The position numbers and the translations under genes were made by a program. A stretch of 64,000 nucleotides of DNA from Maridesulfovibrio hydrothermalis AM13 = DSM 14728. GTDB taxonomy: Bacteria; Desulfobacterota; Desulfovibrionia; Desulfovibrionales; Desulfovibrionaceae. Location: assembly GCF_000331025.1 (NCBI RefSeq), contig NC_020055.1, positions 186,001-250,000 on the forward strand. Reading direction: 5' to 3'. Position 1 is the stretch's first letter, and each line of letters begins with the position of its first letter. The notes below the pieces were generated by a model. It was not told where the DNA came from. It worked only from the letters and a program-made list of their open reading frames with translations, and searched no databases. This document shows, piece by piece, positions 35,820-43,597 of this stretch.

Positions 35820-37958
35820 ATGACTCAGGTAAGTATCACATATACGACGCAAGAAGCGGCTGATTTGCTCAAAATCACAAGCCGGGCCGTTCAGCTTCGC
35901 GCTAAGCGCGAAGGTTGGGATTGTCAAGAAAGAGCCAAAAGACTTGGCGGCAAGCTCTGGATTGTGCAGTCCATGCCTGAGTCCACCCGTGAACAAATTT
36001 CCGCCACCCTTTACCAGCAGATGCAGGCAGAACAGCCAGAGAGCCTTCGAGCACCCAGAGTGCCTGATCTTCCCGCTGTTCTGCCTGTCAATCTCGCTAC
36101 ATGGCAGCGCGAAATCATGGAAGCACGTTTGATATTACTTGAAGAGGTCCGCCGGATTGCACTCATTGAGGGCATCATTAAAGCTGAAAAGCTGTTTGCC
36201 AAAATGGCTAAGACCGGGGAACTTTCCCAGTATTATCAAGACCTGATTGCTAAAGCCAACGCTCGCAAGGGCAAGGGACGGGCATTGTCTGCATCTACTC
36301 TGCGGAATTGGAGACGCATCAAGAACAAGGAAGGCGCGGAAGGACTTGCACCCAAGGTGACACAGGCTCCGCTTAACAAGCAGTTCCCGGAATGGTTAAT
36401 GCCATTTCTTCGTGAATGGCGTTTGCCTTCAAAACCGAGCATTTCGCAGATTTATTATGACTTTAAAAACACTTTGAATCTGCCATCCTTGCGCACTGTA
36501 GAGCGCAAAGTCGCTGCTCTGGGTGAACTAGAGAAAAACCGTGGAAGGCTTTTGCCGCGCGAAATTAAACGTTTTAAAGCCTTTGTCCGCCGTGATTTTA
36601 AAAAGCTTTTACCAACTGACGTTTATACCGCTGACGGCCACACTATGGATATGTATGTGTTGCATCCGGCACACGGCAAGCCGTTCAGGCCGGAGGTTAC
36701 TTCTATTGTTGATGTGGCAACCCGAAAGTGCGTGGGCTGGTCTATAGGACTGGCTGAAAACTCATGGGGAGTTGCTGATGCCATACGTATGTCGGTGGTT
36801 GACCACGGCATATGCGCAATTTTCTACGTTGATAACGGTTCAGGATTTAAGAATACCATGCTCGATTCACCGGGTGTGGGAATGCTGGCCCGGCTTGGCG
36901 TAAGCAAAGAGCACAGCTTGCCGTATGCATCACAGGCGCGTGGTTTGATTGAACGGTTCCAGCGAGAACTAATTCGTAACGCCCGGCGCATGCCCGGCTA
37001 CTGCGGCATGGATATGGACAAAGAAGCCGCGCAGCTTGTCCGTAAAAAGGCACTCAAAGAGATCAAGCATACAGGAACTACACGAATATTCCCCACTTGG
37101 GAGCAATTCATGAAAATGATGAAAATGCTTGTAGCTGAATACAATAACCGCCCTCATTCATCGTTACCTAAAGTTGTTGACTCAAGCACTGGCAAAAAAC
37201 GTAATCAGTCTCCCAATGAACGCTGGGCCGTTTTGAAAACCAAGGCTGACATCATCATTCCCGATGAAACCGAAGCTGCGGATTTGTTCAGACCCTACGA
37301 AATCCGCACCGTTAGTCGCTGTGAGATCAATCTTTACCGCAACCGCTATTTTTCCAAAGGACTTGAGGACTACCACAGGCAAGAGGTCCAAGTAGGCTAC
37401 GACATTCACGATGCCAGCAAGGTCTGGGTGCGTGATCTGGATGGCCGCTTCATCTGTGAGGCCGGATTTGAAGCCAACAGCGCAGATTACTTTCCTATGC
37501 CAGTTGTTGAGCAAGCCCGTGAAAAACGTGCTCAGGGCCGCAAGAAGCGGTTACAGGTTCACATGGATGAAGTTGATGCGGAGCTGCACGGTATTGGTGG
37601 TGCTCTTGAGGCTGCTCCGGTTGCCCAGAAGCTCAAAATGACTCCGGCACAAGAGGCTATACAGGTCGAGCTTACCCGTGAATTTGAACAGAACAACAAA
37701 AGCATAGGCATAGACCTTAAAACAGAGATGCCCGGTGGCGGCAAAGTCATCAATATCAAGCCTGTTAATGACAATCCGATTCCCGCTGATCCCATTGAAC
37801 GCTACCGCCTTGCCATGCAGTTAGAAGAAAAAATTTCCCAAGGCATTAACGTGAACAGCCGCCTTGCCGTATGGCTGGGCAGCTATCAGAGCCATGCTGA
37901 ATATATGACGCACAAACAAATGTGTGATGAGTTCGGCGTGGCCGCAATATTAGGATAA
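35820..37958 (+). CDS. MuA-type DDE transposase
   Basis: A 712-residue transposase that would pair the element ends and move it. An N-terminal MerR-like helix-turn-helix (TTQEAADLLKITSRAVQLRA) is followed by end-binding domains and the catalytic core with Asp272 (YTADGHTMD), Asp338 (FYVDNGSGF) and Glu378 (QARGLIERFQREL). A C-terminal beta-barrel follows. The full DDE triad and full length mean it looks active. It is followed 14 bases later by the MuB-type gene. Confidence 0.93.
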   Translation: MTQVSITYTTQEAADLLKITSRAVQLRAKREGWDCQERAKRLGGKLWIVQSMPESTREQISATLYQQMQAEQPESLRAPRVPDLPAVLPVNLATWQREIMEARLILLEEVRRIALIEGIIKAEKLFAKMAKTGELSQYYQDLIAKANARKGKGRALSASTLRNWRRIKNKEGAEGLAPKVTQAPLNKQFPEWLMPFLREWRLPSKPSISQIYYDFKNTLNLPSLRTVERKVAALGELEKNRGRLLPREIKRFKAFVRRDFKKLLPTDVYTADGHTMDMYVLHPAHGKPFRPEVTSIVDVATRKCVGWSIGLAENSWGVADAIRMSVVDHGICAIFYVDNGSGFKNTMLDSPGVGMLARLGVSKEHSLPYASQARGLIERFQRELIRNARRMPGYCGMDMDKEAAQLVRKKALKEIKHTGTTRIFPTWEQFMKMMKMLVAEYNNRPHSSLPKVVDSSTGKKRNQSPNERWAVLKTKADIIIPDETEAADLFRPYEIRTVSRCEINLYRNRYFSKGLEDYHRQEVQVGYDIHDASKVWVRDLDGRFICEAGFEANSADYFPMPVVEQAREKRAQGRKKRLQVHMDEVDAELHGIGGALEAAPVAQKLKMTPAQEAIQVELTREFEQNNKSIGIDLKTEMPGGGKVINIKPVNDNPIPADPIERYRLAMQLEEKISQGINVNSRLAVWLGSYQSHAEYMTHKQMCDEFGVAAILG

Positions 37959-37972
37959 TTTAAGGAGGATTT

Positions 37973-38701
37973 ATGGCACTGGATGCACACACTGCACCTC
38001 TTACTAACGTAACCTTATTTACTGAACTGATGAATCGTTTGGTAAGTACCCCCGTCCACTTGACCCCGCTTGGTGTGTTTTACGGATTCAGCGGTTACGG
38101 GAAAACCCGAAGTGCGACTTTTGCCGCTAACAGGCATGGTGCGCTTTACATTGAAGTCGGTGCAAGCTGGACACTTAAGAAGTTCTGCCAAATGGCTCTT
38201 AAAGAACTGGGAGTTGTCCCGGCAAAAACTGTGACTGACATGGTTGAACAGCTCATTGAAACACTGGCGATTGAAACACGGCCTTTAATCATTGACGAAT
38301 TCGACCACATTGCCCGCATGGGAGAGAAAAACGTCAACATCATCCGCGAGATTTTAGATAAAGCCCAGATTCCCGTTGTCCTGATCGGTGAAGAATACCT
38401 GCCCAACAGCCTTAAACGCTGGGAACGCTTTGACAACCGTGTCCGTTCTTGGGTTGCGGCGCAACCTGCCACGGTGAATGATGCCAAACACCTTGCCAAA
38501 CTCTATGCCCCTGATCTGACCATAGCTGATCCGGTAATGGCAGACATGGCAAAACAGGCCAACGGCATTGTACGCCGCATCTGCCACGGAATCGAAACAG
38601 TACGTGAAGCAGCTTCACTGCAAGGATTAACGGAAGTGAACCTGAAGGATATTGCAGACATCACTTATTGGCAGACCCGCCCTGCGGCCCGGAGGGCATA
38701 A
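37973..38701 (+). CDS. MuB-type AAA+ target-selection ATPase
   Basis: A 242-residue ATPase that binds target DNA and activates the transposase. Walker A is GFSGYGKT at 38-45 and Walker B is RPLIIDEFD at 103-111, followed by the sensor region (VVLIGEEYLP). It lacks the MuB N-terminal helix-turn-helix extension, as in many Mu-like phages. AAGGAGG precedes the ATG. Its stop overlaps the start of the next gene. Confidence 0.9.
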   Translation: MALDAHTAPLTNVTLFTELMNRLVSTPVHLTPLGVFYGFSGYGKTRSATFAANRHGALYIEVGASWTLKKFCQMALKELGVVPAKTVTDMVEQLIETLAIETRPLIIDEFDHIARMGEKNVNIIREILDKAQIPVVLIGEEYLPNSLKRWERFDNRVRSWVAAQPATVNDAKHLAKLYAPDLTIADPVMADMAKQANGIVRRICHGIETVREAASLQGLTEVNLKDIADITYWQTRPAARRA

Positions 38702-39279
38702 TGAGCCGTAAACCTATTGATAAACAAATCGCTGAAAATGCCCCCCGTGGTCAGGAGCATTACTGGAAGGTCATGCAGCAACTGGATTGTGAAGTCGGGT
38801 TTACCTTGGACGCGGTCTATCGCAAGACTAACGCTTCAAAGGTTACCGTCAAAGAGTATATCGGCAGGCTGCTCAAAGCCGGATACTTGGAAGTTGCCAG
38901 CTCTGAAAAAGACGGCATTATCACCCGTTATCACTACACCATTGCCAAGCGCAGCCGTTATGCTCCCAGAATAAACAGAAGCGGCGTAGAGTGTCCTCCT
39001 ACCAAGCGGGATATCATGTGGCGCACAATGCGTATGAATAAACGTTTTACTGTTGATGAACTGGTTATCTGGGCATCGCTTCCTGAAGTGACAATCAAGC
39101 GAAATGAGGCTTTGGATTATACCAAACATTTAGCCAGAGCCGGTTACCTGAAGATAAGCGGTAAGACCTACAGCTTCATAAAAGATACCGGACCGCTTCC
39201 GCCTAAAATTCAAAAGATTAAACAGGTATTTGATCCCAATTTAAACAAGGTTGTATGGAGACCGGAGGCCCAGTCATGA
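38701..39279 (+). CDS. Prophage early protein with two winged-helix-like halves
   Basis: A 192-residue protein starting one base into the MuB-gene stop (TAATG). Two similar segments, FTLDAVYRKTNASKVTVKEYIGRLLKAGYLEV and FTVDELVIWASLPEVTIKRNEALDYTKHLARAGYLKI, each read as a winged helix, so it looks like an internal duplication. It probably binds DNA. This gene position in Mu-like phages is occupied by early proteins of unknown role. Confidence 0.6.
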   Translation: MSRKPIDKQIAENAPRGQEHYWKVMQQLDCEVGFTLDAVYRKTNASKVTVKEYIGRLLKAGYLEVASSEKDGIITRYHYTIAKRSRYAPRINRSGVECPPTKRDIMWRTMRMNKRFTVDELVIWASLPEVTIKRNEALDYTKHLARAGYLKISGKTYSFIKDTGPLPPKIQKIKQVFDPNLNKVVWRPEAQS

Positions 39280-39638
39280 GCCGTATAAGCGCAATTGATA
39301 CAGCAAAATTGTCATGGGGAAATCCTCCTGACTGGATTCTGGCACTGGGTCAGACTTGTGATGAGCTTAAGTCCCAGCATCAGACGGCAAAGCGGATCGG
39401 CTACTCGGCCACCGCAGTTAATCAGTTACTTAAAAACAAATATCCCGGCAATCTCGGCAAAGTCGAAGACAAAGTCAGAGCAGCCCTCATGACTGACAAA
39501 GTGGAATGCCCGGTACTTGGAGAAATAAACAGCACGCAATGTCTGGATACGCAAGTACGCCCTTTTAGCGCGGCAAGTTCTCAAAGAGTGCAACTCTGGA
39601 AGGCTTGTCAGACCTGTAAACGAAACCTCAACAATTAG
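39276..39638 (+). CDS. Prophage small HTH-like early protein with C-terminal Cys pair
   Basis: A 120-residue protein overlapping the previous stop by four bases (ATGA). An HTH-like piece, QTAKRIGYSATAVNQLLKNKYPGNLGKVEDKV, lies in the middle, and the end carries CPVLGE, then ACQTCKRNL, with four Cys in a spacing that could bind zinc. Widespread in Mu-like prophages without a firm function; regulatory role inferred. Confidence 0.55.
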   Translation: MSRISAIDTAKLSWGNPPDWILALGQTCDELKSQHQTAKRIGYSATAVNQLLKNKYPGNLGKVEDKVRAALMTDKVECPVLGEINSTQCLDTQVRPFSAASSQRVQLWKACQTCKRNLNN

Positions 39639-39646
39639 GAGTTATT

Positions 39647-39835
39647 ATGAGTGAGACAGGCAGAAAAACAGACAACAGCCCTTTTCAATTGAAAAGAATG
39701 GGGCCGCAGAGCCAGAAAGTTACAGACAGCCTTATTGATGCATTAGCCCACCTTGAGCGCGGCAGCATTGAAGATCTCAGAAAAGCCAAAAACCTGCCTG
39801 AGATCCGCAGTAAACGGGGTGCGGCTGCTTGGTGA
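39647..39835 (+). CDS. Small prophage early protein, unknown
   Basis: A 62-residue protein (FQLKRMGPQSQKVTDSLIDALAHLERGSIEDLRKAKNLPE) with AGGAG six bases before the ATG. It is helical and has no recognisable motif. Placed between the HTH-like gene and the broken DUF3164 gene. Confidence 0.5.
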   Translation: MSETGRKTDNSPFQLKRMGPQSQKVTDSLIDALAHLERGSIEDLRKAKNLPEIRSKRGAAAW

Positions 39836-39875
39836 ATATGAAAACAGCCAGTCTGGACAGGCATAAGGAGTGATC

Positions 39876-40101
39876 ATGGAAGGCTATATGGAAAATGCCC
39901 AAGGACACATGGTGCCCTTGGACCAAGTAAAATAGATCGACAAGCAGCGGCATGAATTGGTTATGGAACTGGTAGGACAGGCCCATATTCAGCGACAGCC
40001 TGCAGACAGTCGGATCAAAAGTGTACTTTCGTATTTCTGAACGGCAGGAGGACGGTTCTTATAAATATCTGCCTCTGGATATGGCAAAAATTAAAGCGAA
40101 A
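39876..40101 (+). pseudogene. Broken DUF3164-type prophage gene
   Basis: From ATG 39876, behind AGGAG, the frame reads MEGYMENAQGHMVPLDQVK and then meets TAG at 39933, followed in frame by IDKQRHELVMELVGQA. These are the first ~36 residues of a DUF3164 protein, which is normally about 200 residues. The next match, VYFRISERQEDGSYKYLPLDMA, is the family's last part and lies in another frame from 40021. So there is a nonsense codon plus an internal loss of roughly 130 codons. The gene cannot make the usual product. Confidence 0.78.
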
Positions 40102-40171
40102 CAGCCCTGCAGAGCTGTCGCCGGAGTATGGCTGCTTCGGCCTGATAAGCAAGCCAGAAAGGAAAATTTAT

Positions 40172-40612
40172 ATGAGTATCCGCAACACGTTGATAGCCAA
40201 AGTCAAGATCGGCTGTAAGCAGCTCGACCTGACTGATGACCGAGAAGCCTATGAAGCCATGCTGCATAATCTTACCCGCAAGACCTCATGTTCCAAGATG
40301 GGGATCAAGGAGCTTGAGAAGGTCATCAAACACATGGAAAGCCGAGGCGCAGTGTTCATCAACAAGGGTAATAAGCGCAAGCACAAGAAATCCACAGACG
40401 CACACACCCGAATGCTTTTCGGTCTTTGGACTGAGCTTTATGAGGCTGGCGGTGTTGCCGATCCCAGCCGGGAAGCTCTTCGGGCATGGGTTAAGCGCAT
40501 GACTAAGAGTGAGGACCATCCTGATGGTGTCAGCGATCCCGAATGGCTGACAACTAAGCAGCTCAACCAGTGCATTGAACCGCTGAAACAGTGGATAGCA
40601 AGAATCTCATAG
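40172..40612 (+). CDS. GemA-type prophage regulator (DUF1018, Mu gp16-like)
   Basis: A 146-residue protein of the GemA family. Known parts are the first helices (LTDDREAYEAMLHNLTRKTSCSKMGIKELEKVIKHMESRG) and the end, WLTTKQLNQCIEPLKQWI. In Mu the gem region affects host gyrase and gene expression. AGGAAA lies seven bases before the ATG. Confidence 0.82.
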   Translation: MSIRNTLIAKVKIGCKQLDLTDDREAYEAMLHNLTRKTSCSKMGIKELEKVIKHMESRGAVFINKGNKRKHKKSTDAHTRMLFGLWTELYEAGGVADPSREALRAWVKRMTKSEDHPDGVSDPEWLTTKQLNQCIEPLKQWIARIS

Positions 40613-40621
40613 GAAATTACG

Positions 40622-40999
40622 ATGTCTACATCATCATGGCCGCCGTTGTTACAGGAATTGGCCGACACCATAGGTCGAGAACCAGCCCTTGTTCTTGCTG
40701 AGGAGTTTGGCGGTGTATCTGAATATATTCCGCTTAATGCCAAGACCGACCATAAGTTTGCTAAACAAATAGGCATGGAACGTATGGACATCCTTTGCCG
40801 CACGTATGGAGGTATATGGCTGACTATTCCGCGTGGAATGAATCTGGACCCCAAAAAGCCGCAGATTAAAAAGCTGCTGGGTGAAAAGTCACATCGCCAG
40901 ATTGCCCGTGATTTGGGAGTTTCGGAGCGGTATGTGCGGTTGGTTGCGAATGAGCAGCCCCGTGCAACGCAGGGAATGTTGCCGGGGCTGTTGGGGTAG
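40622..40999 (+). CDS. mor: Mor-family transcriptional activator of the middle/late operons
   Basis: A 125-residue Mor/C-like activator. The N-terminal dimerising half (LLQELADTIGREPALVLAEEFGG) is followed by the family's beta segment YGGIWLTIPRG and the helix-turn-helix HRQIARDLGVSERYVRLVANE. It would turn on the downstream lysis and tail promoters. A small hairpin, GGAGC-TTT-GCTCC, follows the stop. Confidence 0.85.
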   Translation: MSTSSWPPLLQELADTIGREPALVLAEEFGGVSEYIPLNAKTDHKFAKQIGMERMDILCRTYGGIWLTIPRGMNLDPKKPQIKKLLGEKSHRQIARDLGVSERYVRLVANEQPRATQGMLPGLLG

Positions 41000-41022
41000 G
41001 AGCTTTGCTCCGTTTCGGGTAG

Positions 41023-41172
41023 TTATTCGCCTTTATTCTGAGGTTTGCCTGTAGCCTTTTCAGTGCTGTTCTCGTGTGGCTTCGCTGAATTGGTCGCAGC
41101 TGAATGAGAACTGCTTTTACGGGCAACCTCAGTCGGGCGAGGTGGCGGAGAATCTTTTTCCTTTCCTGTCAT
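41023..41172 (-). CDS. Small hydrophilic protein with an unusually strong ribosome site
   Basis: A 49-residue Pro/Ser/Lys-rich, disordered-looking protein (MTGKEKDSPPPRPTEVARK...). The ATG at 41172 is preceded by GGGAGGTGATC, nearly the full 16S anti-SD match, which is why I think it is translated. It opposes the phage operons and is divergent from the 21-residue peptide. No family recognised. Confidence 0.5.
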   Translation of the reverse strand: MTGKEKDSPPPRPTEVARKSSSHSAATNSAKPHENSTEKATGKPQNKGE

Positions 41173-41224
41173 CCTGATCACCTCCCTTTGCCGCAGGTTG
41201 CGAACAATAAAAAAGGAGAAAACT

Positions 41225-41290
41225 ATGTCTTTCACAATGTTTATAGCCATATTTTTCGTTGCTGGATTGTTTCTTCTAATTGATGATTAA
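41225..41290 (+). CDS. 21-residue membrane microprotein
   Basis: ATG at 41225 with AAGGAG seven bases upstream opens a 21-residue peptide that is almost wholly one hydrophobic helix (FTMFIAIFFVAGLFLLIDD). Its 3' end overlaps the stop end of the opposing membrane-protein gene. Such peptides can be lysis helpers or toxin-like; function unknown. Confidence 0.45.
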   Translation: MSFTMFIAIFFVAGLFLLIDD

Positions 41291-41839
41291 CGAAATTTTC
41301 GTCAACAGCAGGATGGAGATGAAGGCTATAGTAATAAGTACCGAGGTGATAATACCAATGGACATTTTACGCAGCCTGAAACCTATTTTCCCAATTTGTT
41401 CTATGTGTTCCCTGATGGCGGAATCAATATTCTGGATAATGGTCGGGTATAGGCAGTAGTCATGTTCTGTTGCCATGTCATACGCAATTTCAGACAGATT
41501 TTTTAAATCGCCGAGAGGTATTTTGTTGAGTCCGCGCCCTCTAAGGGTATCCACTGCAAGAATAAAAACATAACCGGAGCAAGCGAAGGATAAGCAGGCA
41601 ACCCCGTACTCAAAACCACTGAGAGGTAGTTTGATGGTGAAGTCCAAAGAATTGGAAATTACACGATAATAAAAATTCAATTGGAAAGCGCAGATTAAAG
41701 AGGAAAGCCATAAATAGGTTCTCAAGTATGTAGCCTGTCGGGCGGGTATATCCACTGCCACAATTTTGTACTCATCGTACCCCTTTTGGGCAATAAAGGT
41801 TAATCCGTCCTGATATTGCTTTTTGTCAAAATCACCCAT
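41276..41839 (-). CDS. Minus-strand membrane protein, probable prophage cargo gene
   Basis: A 187-residue protein with helices at about 40-60 (LWLSSLICAFQLNFYY), 75-100 (FEYGVACLSFACSGYVFILAV) and 160-185 (SIGIITSVLITIAFISILLLT), joined by soluble segments. GGGAGA precedes the ATG. It runs against the phage operons between activator and lysis genes, where cargo genes (morons) often sit, so exclusion or defence is possible. No family recognised. Confidence 0.6.
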   Translation of the reverse strand: MGDFDKKQYQDGLTFIAQKGYDEYKIVAVDIPARQATYLRTYLWLSSLICAFQLNFYYRVISNSLDFTIKLPLSGFEYGVACLSFACSGYVFILAVDTLRGRGLNKIPLGDLKNLSEIAYDMATEHDYCLYPTIIQNIDSAIREHIEQIGKIGFRLRKMSIGIITSVLITIAFISILLLTKISLIIN

Positions 41840-41940
41840 AAATTTTCTCCCGTGTTCTATTTATAAGCCGCCCTATATGTGCAATAACGCTGTTTGGCAA
41901 CAGCGTCCAGTCTCTGCAAAAAGTTGTTCGGATACAGCAT

Positions 41941-41969
41941 TTGACAGTTGATAAAATCACCGTTTAAAT
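41941..41969 (+). promoter_or_regulatory. Candidate promoter for the lysis/tail operon
   Basis: TTGACA at 41941-41946, 17 bases, then TTAAAT (4 of 6 -10 bases). It lies upstream of the DUF5675 gene and divergent to the membrane-protein gene. Mor-dependent promoters usually lack a good -35, so this one may be constitutive. Confidence 0.4.
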
Positions 41970-41981
41970 AGGCTCAAATAT

Positions 41982-42046
41982 AGCACCCGTCCAGAAATGT
42001 CCGGGGGCTTTCTTTTACACTCGGAACACTTCCGGGTGCTTTTCTT
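41982..42046 (+). terminator. Double hairpin before the lysis genes
   Basis: AGCACCCG at 41982-41989 can pair nearby with CGGGGGCT (one mismatch) or with CGGGTGCT at 42033-42040. An inner CGGAA-CAC-TTCCG is also present, and a TTTTCTTTTT tail follows. The stem is the same as in the terminator at 44684. Confidence 0.5.
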
Positions 42047-42071
42047 TTTCTCCCTCACATATTCTTTTTAT

Positions 42072-42488
42072 ATGATGAAAATCAGACTAATACGTTATGA
42101 AAGCGGCGATCATGGAACTTTTGGGCATCTTATCGGTTCCGGCGTGAATCTGCATGTGATTGAACTGCCGTGGCGAAATAACCGTTCAAATCTTTCATGC
42201 ATTCCTATCGGTATATATCGGTGTGAACTGGTCCGTTCTCCACGGTTCGGAGTGGTTTACCACGTCAAAAATGTACCCGGGCGCAACCATGTACTGATTC
42301 ACAGCGGGAACTATGCCGGTGATACTACCCTTGGATACCGCACACATTCACACGGTTGTATTTTGCCGGGTCGAAAACGTGGTCGGCTTGGGGATCAGAA
42401 AGCTATTCTTTGCAGTAAGGCTGCTTTGTCTTCGTTTATGTCTGCTTTAAACCGTCAACCATTCACTCTGATAATTGAGGATAGATAA
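42072..42488 (+). CDS. DUF5675-family prophage protein, probable lysis-associated
   Basis: A protein of about 138 residues (MMKIRLIRYESGDHGTFGHL..., with HSGNYAGDTTLGYRTHSHGCILPGR). The conserved HSG and SHGCI motifs recall the His and Cys of LD-transpeptidase-like folds, and members lie next to holins in many phages. A role in cell-wall opening is inferred. No clear ribosome site is seen, so ATG 42072 versus 42075 is uncertain. Confidence 0.7.
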   Translation: MMKIRLIRYESGDHGTFGHLIGSGVNLHVIELPWRNNRSNLSCIPIGIYRCELVRSPRFGVVYHVKNVPGRNHVLIHSGNYAGDTTLGYRTHSHGCILPGRKRGRLGDQKAILCSKAALSSFMSALNRQPFTLIIEDR

Positions 42489-42632
42489 ATGGAAAGCTGT
42501 AAACTCATGGTGGCAACAATGGTGCTTGGGGGCATATTTGGCGTTGGGTTTAGTCTCAGCGTTATATTTGTCTTTTGTATCAGCGATGCCTTTAAAAAGA
42601 CAGTCTTGAAGCTCAAAGGATTATGGAGGTAA
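42489..42632 (+). CDS. Small one-helix membrane protein in the lysis block
   Basis: A 47-residue protein with a single long helix (LMVATMVLGGIFGVGFSLSVIFVFCI) and a basic end (FKKTVLKLKGLWR). It starts directly after the previous stop. Could be a holin, antiholin or spanin partner. Confidence 0.55.
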   Translation: MESCKLMVATMVLGGIFGVGFSLSVIFVFCISDAFKKTVLKLKGLWR

Positions 42633-42635
42633 ATC

Positions 42636-43175
42636 ATGATTGGTGATGCTATACTCAGCATTGTTACTGGCGGGGCTACGGGCTTGCTGGGTTCTTTGTT
42701 CACAGGGATTTTCGGATATTTTGAAGAGAAACGAAAGAATGCGCATGAAATTGAAATGCGCCGTCTGGATATGGAAGAAATGGATAAGGAATGGCAATAT
42801 CGTCAACGGGCTGCTGACCGTGAAGCTGAGACACGGCTTCAGGAATCCGCTGATGATCTTATGCAAGCTTCCTACGCAAACGATACCGCCACTTATTCTG
42901 CTGGGCATGATCTGCCGAAATGGGGCGTTATCCCGCTTCTGCTTGTTGATATGATTCGCGGTTTGATTCGTCCGGCTTTAACCGTGATTCTGATCTGGAT
43001 GATCTATTCCACAAGACGCGAAGTCATGGAGGTGCTCAACGCCGCCGGAATAACGGCCATCACCCCTGATTCAGCACTGAAAATTTATAACGAAGTTGTT
43101 TCCTCAATCCTCTACTGCGGCACGACTGCACTGCTGTGGTGGTTCGGATCTCGCCAGATAAGGAAAAGTAAATGA
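42636..43175 (+). CDS. Holin-like prophage membrane protein
   Basis: A 179-residue protein. A short hydrophobic N-terminus (ILSIVTGGATGLLGSLFTGIFGYF) is followed by a charged coiled coil (EKRKNAHEIEMRRLDMEEMDKEWQ), then two helices (LIRPALTVILIWMIYS, ILYCGTTALLWWFG). The layout matches the 3TM holin group of transposable phages. GGAGGT lies six bases before the ATG. Its end overlaps the DUF2730 gene by four bases. Confidence 0.65.
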   Translation: MIGDAILSIVTGGATGLLGSLFTGIFGYFEEKRKNAHEIEMRRLDMEEMDKEWQYRQRAADREAETRLQESADDLMQASYANDTATYSAGHDLPKWGVIPLLLVDMIRGLIRPALTVILIWMIYSTRREVMEVLNAAGITAITPDSALKIYNEVVSSILYCGTTALLWWFGSRQIRKSK

Positions 43176-43597
43176 GTAGCGAGGCACATTTTATAGATGA
43201 ACTGCGCCCGTGGGTTCCTCTTGTCATCGTTGTTTCTCAGTTTGTTTTCGGCTGGATACTCTGGGCGTTGCAAAAATCTTTTGTTTCCACAAAATGCTGT
43301 AAGAAGTGCCGGGATTCCATCACAGAAAAAATAGATGAGATTTCTAAAAATTACAAAAAAAATATCTCCAGTCTAACTGAAACAATTGATAATCTAGATG
43401 ACCGCGTAGCCATCAATGAAGAAAGACTTAAAAGTCAGCCTACCCAAGAACAGTTTGCTACTCTAAACATTTCAATGGAAAAATTGTCCGGTGAAATGAA
43501 TGTTCTGGCTGAACGAATTGATGGCATGAAAGATTCACAGAGAGCACTTAAGGAATTAGTCATCAGGGTTGATACATTCCTAAGGGAGCAGAAATAA
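43172..43597 (+). CDS. DUF2730-type prophage protein (Mu gp25-like)
   Basis: A 141-residue protein with one N-terminal helix (WVPLVIVVSQFVFGWILWAL), a CCKKC cluster and a long coiled coil (EKIDEISKNYKKNISSLTETIDNLDDRVAINEERL). In intact Mu-like phages it is followed by DUF3486, terminase and portal genes; here it is followed by broken sequence. ATG overlaps the previous stop. Confidence 0.75.
   Translation: MSSEAHFIDELRPWVPLVIVVSQFVFGWILWALQKSFVSTKCCKKCRDSITEKIDEISKNYKKNISSLTETIDNLDDRVAINEERLKSQPTQEQFATLNISMEKLSGEMNVLAERIDGMKDSQRALKELVIRVDTFLREQK

Noticed and set aside
41997-42071. Longer start for the DUF5675 gene
   Set aside because: The extension is translated from the terminator-like hairpins and is not family sequence.
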